Positions 61,289 through 64,000 of a stretch of 64,000 bases of DNA are shown here, piece by piece (position 1 is the stretch's first letter; each line of letters starts with the position of its first letter). The notes below the pieces were generated by a model that saw nothing but the letters and a program-made list of their open reading frames with translations, was not told where the DNA came from and made no database searches. The translations under genes were made by a program, and so were the position numbers. Location: contig NZ_CP146275.1 in assembly GCF_037044555.1 (NCBI RefSeq), positions 2,398,501 through 2,462,500 of the forward strand, read 5' to 3'. This DNA is from Pelagibacterium nitratireducens (GTDB taxonomy: Bacteria; Pseudomonadota; Alphaproteobacteria; Rhizobiales; Devosiaceae).

Positions 61289-62160
61289 GGAGCCCCTCCC
61301 AACGCGTCGAGCGGGATCTTGAGATAGCGCCTGCCATTCGATTCAGGTTCGGGCAGCCGCCCGCCATTGGTATTGATCTGCAGGGCGTGCAGGATCAGTT
61401 TTGGCATGGGAAGGGTCTTGTCGCGAGCGTCCCGAACCGCCTTGAAAGCATCCATGGACTTGCATTTCGACATGTGAATGTTGGTGGCCTTCTGCTCTGC
61501 TACCGTCGATTCCCAGCGCGGTTCACGGCCACCGGGCTGGTAATCGTGGCCAGTAAAAACGCGGGTCTCTTCGGGCAGGGCCAGAATGGCCTGGATCGAA
61601 TTCCAGAGCGCTTGCGAACTTCCGCCAGGAAAATCGGCCCGGGCCGTGCCACTATCGGGCATGAACAGCGTATCGTGAACAAAAGCGGCATCGCCGATCA
61701 CATAGGTGATGGACGCCAATGTGTGTCCCGGTGAAAACATCACCCTTGCCGAAATGTTGCCGACAGTGAACTCTTCGCCATCGGCGAACAGCTTGTCCCA
61801 CTGACTACCGTCGGCCCTGAAATCGGGCCAGTTATAGATACCCTTCCAGAGCTTCTGGACATCGACGACCTTTTCGCCAATTGCGGTTTTTACGCCAGTT
61901 TTTTCCTTGAGGTACTGGGCCGCAGAGAAATGATCGGCATGGGGGTGGGTGTCCAGTATCCATTCGAGCTCGTACCCCTTGCCCTCGATGAAGGCGAGCA
62001 ATTTGTCGGCCTGAACGGTGCCTGTGCAGCCGGATTTTTCATCGTAGTCGAGAACCGGATCTATAATGGCGCACTTCCCGGTTTCCGGGTCGGCGACCAC
62101 ATACTGGATAGAAAATGTGCGCGGTTCAAAAAATCCGGTGACTTCGGGTCTTGCAGACAT
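61282..62160 (-). CDS. blh: Beta-lactamase-fold persulfide dioxygenase-like hydrolase (Blh)
   Basis: A 292-residue metallo-beta-lactamase-fold protein of the Blh/ETHE1 group. It has the metal motif LDTHPHADHFSAAQYL, a second ligand in MFSPGHTLASITY, an Asp in LFMPDSGTARADFPGG and the His in VFTGHDY. It oxidises glutathione persulfide to sulfite (ETHE1-like), protecting against sulfide. First gene of the blh-bigR-pmpAB-DUF442-sulP operon, with a promoter-like sequence about 45-75 nt upstream. Confidence 0.9.
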   Translation of the reverse strand: MSARPEVTGFFEPRTFSIQYVVADPETGKCAIIDPVLDYDEKSGCTGTVQADKLLAFIEGKGYELEWILDTHPHADHFSAAQYLKEKTGVKTAIGEKVVDVQKLWKGIYNWPDFRADGSQWDKLFADGEEFTVGNISARVMFSPGHTLASITYVIGDAAFVHDTLFMPDSGTARADFPGGSSQALWNSIQAILALPEETRVFTGHDYQPGGREPRWESTVAEQKATNIHMSKCKSMDAFKAVRDARDKTLPMPKLILHALQINTNGGRLPEPESNGRRYLKIPLDALGGAPW

Positions 62161-62203
62161 AGGCAGGTTTTCCTGGACGGTCAGATATCAACTGCCTCCC
62201 TAG

Positions 62204-62233
62204 ATAATAATGATTGCATTTTCTTGCAAGCAA
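62204..62233 (-). promoter_or_regulatory. Candidate sigma-70 promoter of the blh-bigR operon
   Basis: On the minus strand TTGCTT (62233-62228), an 18-bp spacer and TATTAT (62209-62204), about 44 nt before the blh ATG. The spacer holds a GCAAG...TGCAA dyad, so it could overlap the repressor site. Confidence 0.5.
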
Positions 62234-62266
62234 AAACCTGAAACTTAACGTTTCGGTCCGGTTCGT

Positions 62267-64000
62267 CTATTCAGCTGCCGCCGCCATCACCTTGTTGCGC
62301 CCCGCTGCCTTGGCCGAGTAAAGGGCGCCATCGGCACGGCGAACCAGGCCCTCGGGTGTCGTTGGCCCTTTTGACAGATCGTATTCCGCCACACCGAGGC
62401 TGGCAGTAACCGCACCGCCTGGATCGTCGGCACTCGCCTCAGCAATCGCATTGCGAATGCGCTCAGCCACAGCCCGGGCGCCGGTCAGATCGGTATCAGG
62501 CAGGATGATTGCAAATTCTTCGCCGCCATACCGCGCGGCAAGGTCGGACGGGCGGAGCAGACTGGTCTTTATGGCGTTCGCCACCAAAATGAGGCAGCGA
62601 TCGCCAGCCTGATGGCCGTACACGTCGTTGAAATGCTTGAAGCGATCCACATCGAGCAAAACAAGGCTGAGCGGCGTCCCGGCGCGTCCGCACCGCGCCA
62701 TGTCACGCTCCAGCACCTCATCGAACACCCGCCGATTGGCGAGCCCGGTCAGTGGGTCAGTCGATGCCTGCCGGGACAGATCGGCATTGGCTTCGAGGAG
62801 AGCGCGTTCTGCCAGTTTGAGATCCGTCACATCGGTAACAATGACAACTGCGGAATCATTGCTGGCTGGCTGGTTGCGCAGTTGAAGATAGGTGCCATTG
62901 AACAGTTCGACGGTCACCACATTGGGCACGCGAAGCAGGCTGCCGACCCGTTCGGCCCAACCCTCGATATCGTCTTCGGGAATACCGAGCTGTTCGCCTG
63001 CGCGTGCGCATTCGAGCAGGATTTCGTTGATGTGCCTGCCCGGCACGCGTGCATGCGCCGACCGCGGAAACGCGTCCCGATACTGGTCGTTGCAAAAGAC
63101 GAGATACCCGTTGCGATCAAACAGCGCGAGGCCGTCGCTCATTTCGGACATGGCCAGCGAGAGACGGTCGCGGCTTTCGGTCAGTTCGCGTTCGAGTTTT
63201 TTAACAGCCGTTGTATCGACGGTCATCCCCGCCAGCCCGACAATCCGGCCATCCTTGCCGGTCAGGGGGACCTTCGAGGTTTTGTACCAGCGCCACTGCC
63301 CGGAGTTGTCGACCACCTCTTCCTCAAAATCAAGCAGTGCGGTCCGGCTCTCCATGATGGCGCGTTCCTGCTCATGGAGTTCTTCAGCCCGCGCCCGATC
63401 GGTAGTATCGAAATCTGACCTGCCGATCATTTCCGCCGGCTCGGAATATCCATGGTGATGGACCACCGCTTCGTTGACCGTGAGAAACCGACCATCGGTG
63501 TCCTTGACGTAGAGGAATTCAGGGGCCTGAGCGAGGGCGGCCCGCAGAATGGACCGGTCGTAGCCGGCCCGGCGGGCGGCAAGTATGGTGAACCCCATCA
63601 TGAGGGTTGCCAAAAGCGTCAGGACCGTACCAGGCACAACAAGATCTCTGGCCTCCTCCAGGCTGACAACCCGTGTCAGCAGGAAAACAACCAGCAGCAA
63701 AAGCAGGGCCATGGCGGCGGCCAACAACACGATCCAGAACGGATTGGGCAAAGGAGAGCGCGCCGCTGAACGAACGCCAAGTCCCACAAGAGCGGCGGTA
63801 CCCAGATGGAAAAAGGCCAGCCCGACCCCTGCCCCGCCTTCCAGCAGTCGGAACGCTCCGGACATGAGAATGGCAATGATGGCCACAACCGGGCCGCTAA
63901 AGAACGCACCGACCGCCACAACGCAGGTCCTGAGGTCGTAAACTACGCCCGGCACGATCTCGACGGTCAAAAGCATCGTGGAAACGGCTGCGCTGCCGAC
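62267..64000 (-). CDS. Membrane PAS-GGDEF diguanylate cyclase (N-terminus beyond window)
   Basis: At least 569 residues here, and the frame stays open to the window edge. The N-terminus is a 5TM-LYT-type sensor (VEIVPGVVYDLRTCVVAVGAFFSGPVVAIIA). Its first helix would lie outside the window. A helix-rich part to about residue 140 is followed by PAS domains at about 150-265 and 280-400, then GGDEF at about 410-565. The active site reads GGEEF (ARYGGEEFAIILPDT), with the inhibitory I-site RPSD five residues before it. It makes cyclic-di-GMP; the LYT sensor may detect a membrane or cell-wall ligand. Divergence or operon upstream unknown. Confidence 0.9.
   Translation of the reverse strand, partial: VGSAAVSTMLLTVEIVPGVVYDLRTCVVAVGAFFSGPVVAIIAILMSGAFRLLEGGAGVGLAFFHLGTAALVGLGVRSAARSPLPNPFWIVLLAAAMALLLLLVVFLLTRVVSLEEARDLVVPGTVLTLLATLMMGFTILAARRAGYDRSILRAALAQAPEFLYVKDTDGRFLTVNEAVVHHHGYSEPAEMIGRSDFDTTDRARAEELHEQERAIMESRTALLDFEEEVVDNSGQWRWYKTSKVPLTGKDGRIVGLAGMTVDTTAVKKLERELTESRDRLSLAMSEMSDGLALFDRNGYLVFCNDQYRDAFPRSAHARVPGRHINEILLECARAGEQLGIPEDDIEGWAERVGSLLRVPNVVTVELFNGTYLQLRNQPASNDSAVVIVTDVTDLKLAERALLEANADLSRQASTDPLTGLANRRVFDEVLERDMARCGRAGTPLSLVLLDVDRFKHFNDVYGHQAGDRCLILVANAIKTSLLRPSDLAARYGGEEFAIILPDTDLTGARAVAERIRNAIAEASADDPGGAVTASLGVAEYDLSKGPTTPEGLVRRADGALYSAKAAGRNKVMAAAAE

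Overview
This window is chromosomal DNA from an alphaproteobacterium, most likely order Hyphomicrobiales and possibly near Devosiaceae (Devosia/Pelagibacterium). The placement rests on gene content recalled from memory: an aerobic cob cluster, the carboxyspermidine route (nspC plus a carboxynorspermidine synthase), a BigR/Blh sulfide-detoxification operon, a ugp operon, high GC and tightly overlapping operons. No transposase, integrase, phage gene or CRISPR array was seen, so the window looks like stable chromosome with a few accessory loci. No database search was possible.

Layout. 1-12.7 kb: housekeeping and small enzymes (guaB with MAPEG and VOC genes, a MerA-like flavoprotein, GFA, VOC, GT2, metallophosphoesterase plus lipid kinase, a DHA2 exporter, rlmE, ppx/gppA, a secreted TIGR02594-like protein), then tRNA-Gln(CUG). 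13.1-21.5 kb: a SorC-type regulator divergent from ugpB-ugpA-ugpE-ugpQ-phoD-HAD-ugpC. This should import glycerol-3-phosphate or glycerophosphodiesters and strip their phosphate, and a double palindromic operator lies between regulator and operon. 21.8-23.5 kb: lhgO and a GntR remnant without its DNA-binding domain.

23.5-39.1 kb is the most distinctive part. A NarL-type two-component pair is divergent from a 2370-residue RTX heme peroxidase. The peroxidase is followed by a type I secretion ATPase, a second RTX protein with an N-terminal membrane anchor, an HlyD-type adaptor and an orphan LuxR-type response regulator. A perfect palindrome in front of the peroxidase recurs, slightly degenerate, in front of the orphan regulator. 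An alanine-rich coiled coil of roughly 270 residues interrupts the peroxidase domain just before the distal histidine. No TolC-type outer-membrane partner is encoded here.

39.2-44.2 kb: an SQD1-like nucleotide-sugar enzyme, a BcsB-like periplasmic protein and a processive membrane GT2, followed by a tiny predicted secreted peptide. This looks like a dedicated polysaccharide synthase. 44.4-49 kb: DHA2 exporter, gamma-glutamyltransferase and an IclR regulator. 49.2-51.8 kb: carboxy(nor)spermidine dehydrogenase and decarboxylase behind a leader holding a 25-codon ORF and an intrinsic terminator. 51.8-58 kb: cobF-G-H-I-J-L-M, with cobK absent. 58-62.2 kb, minus strand: blh-bigR-pmpA-pmpB-DUF442-sulP, a sulfide/persulfide response and sulfate/sulfite transport operon. 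The window ends inside a membrane PAS-GGDEF diguanylate cyclase.

Three copies of a two-hairpin repeat of about 100-130 bp each lie exactly between the 3' ends of convergent genes and touch or supply their stop codons.
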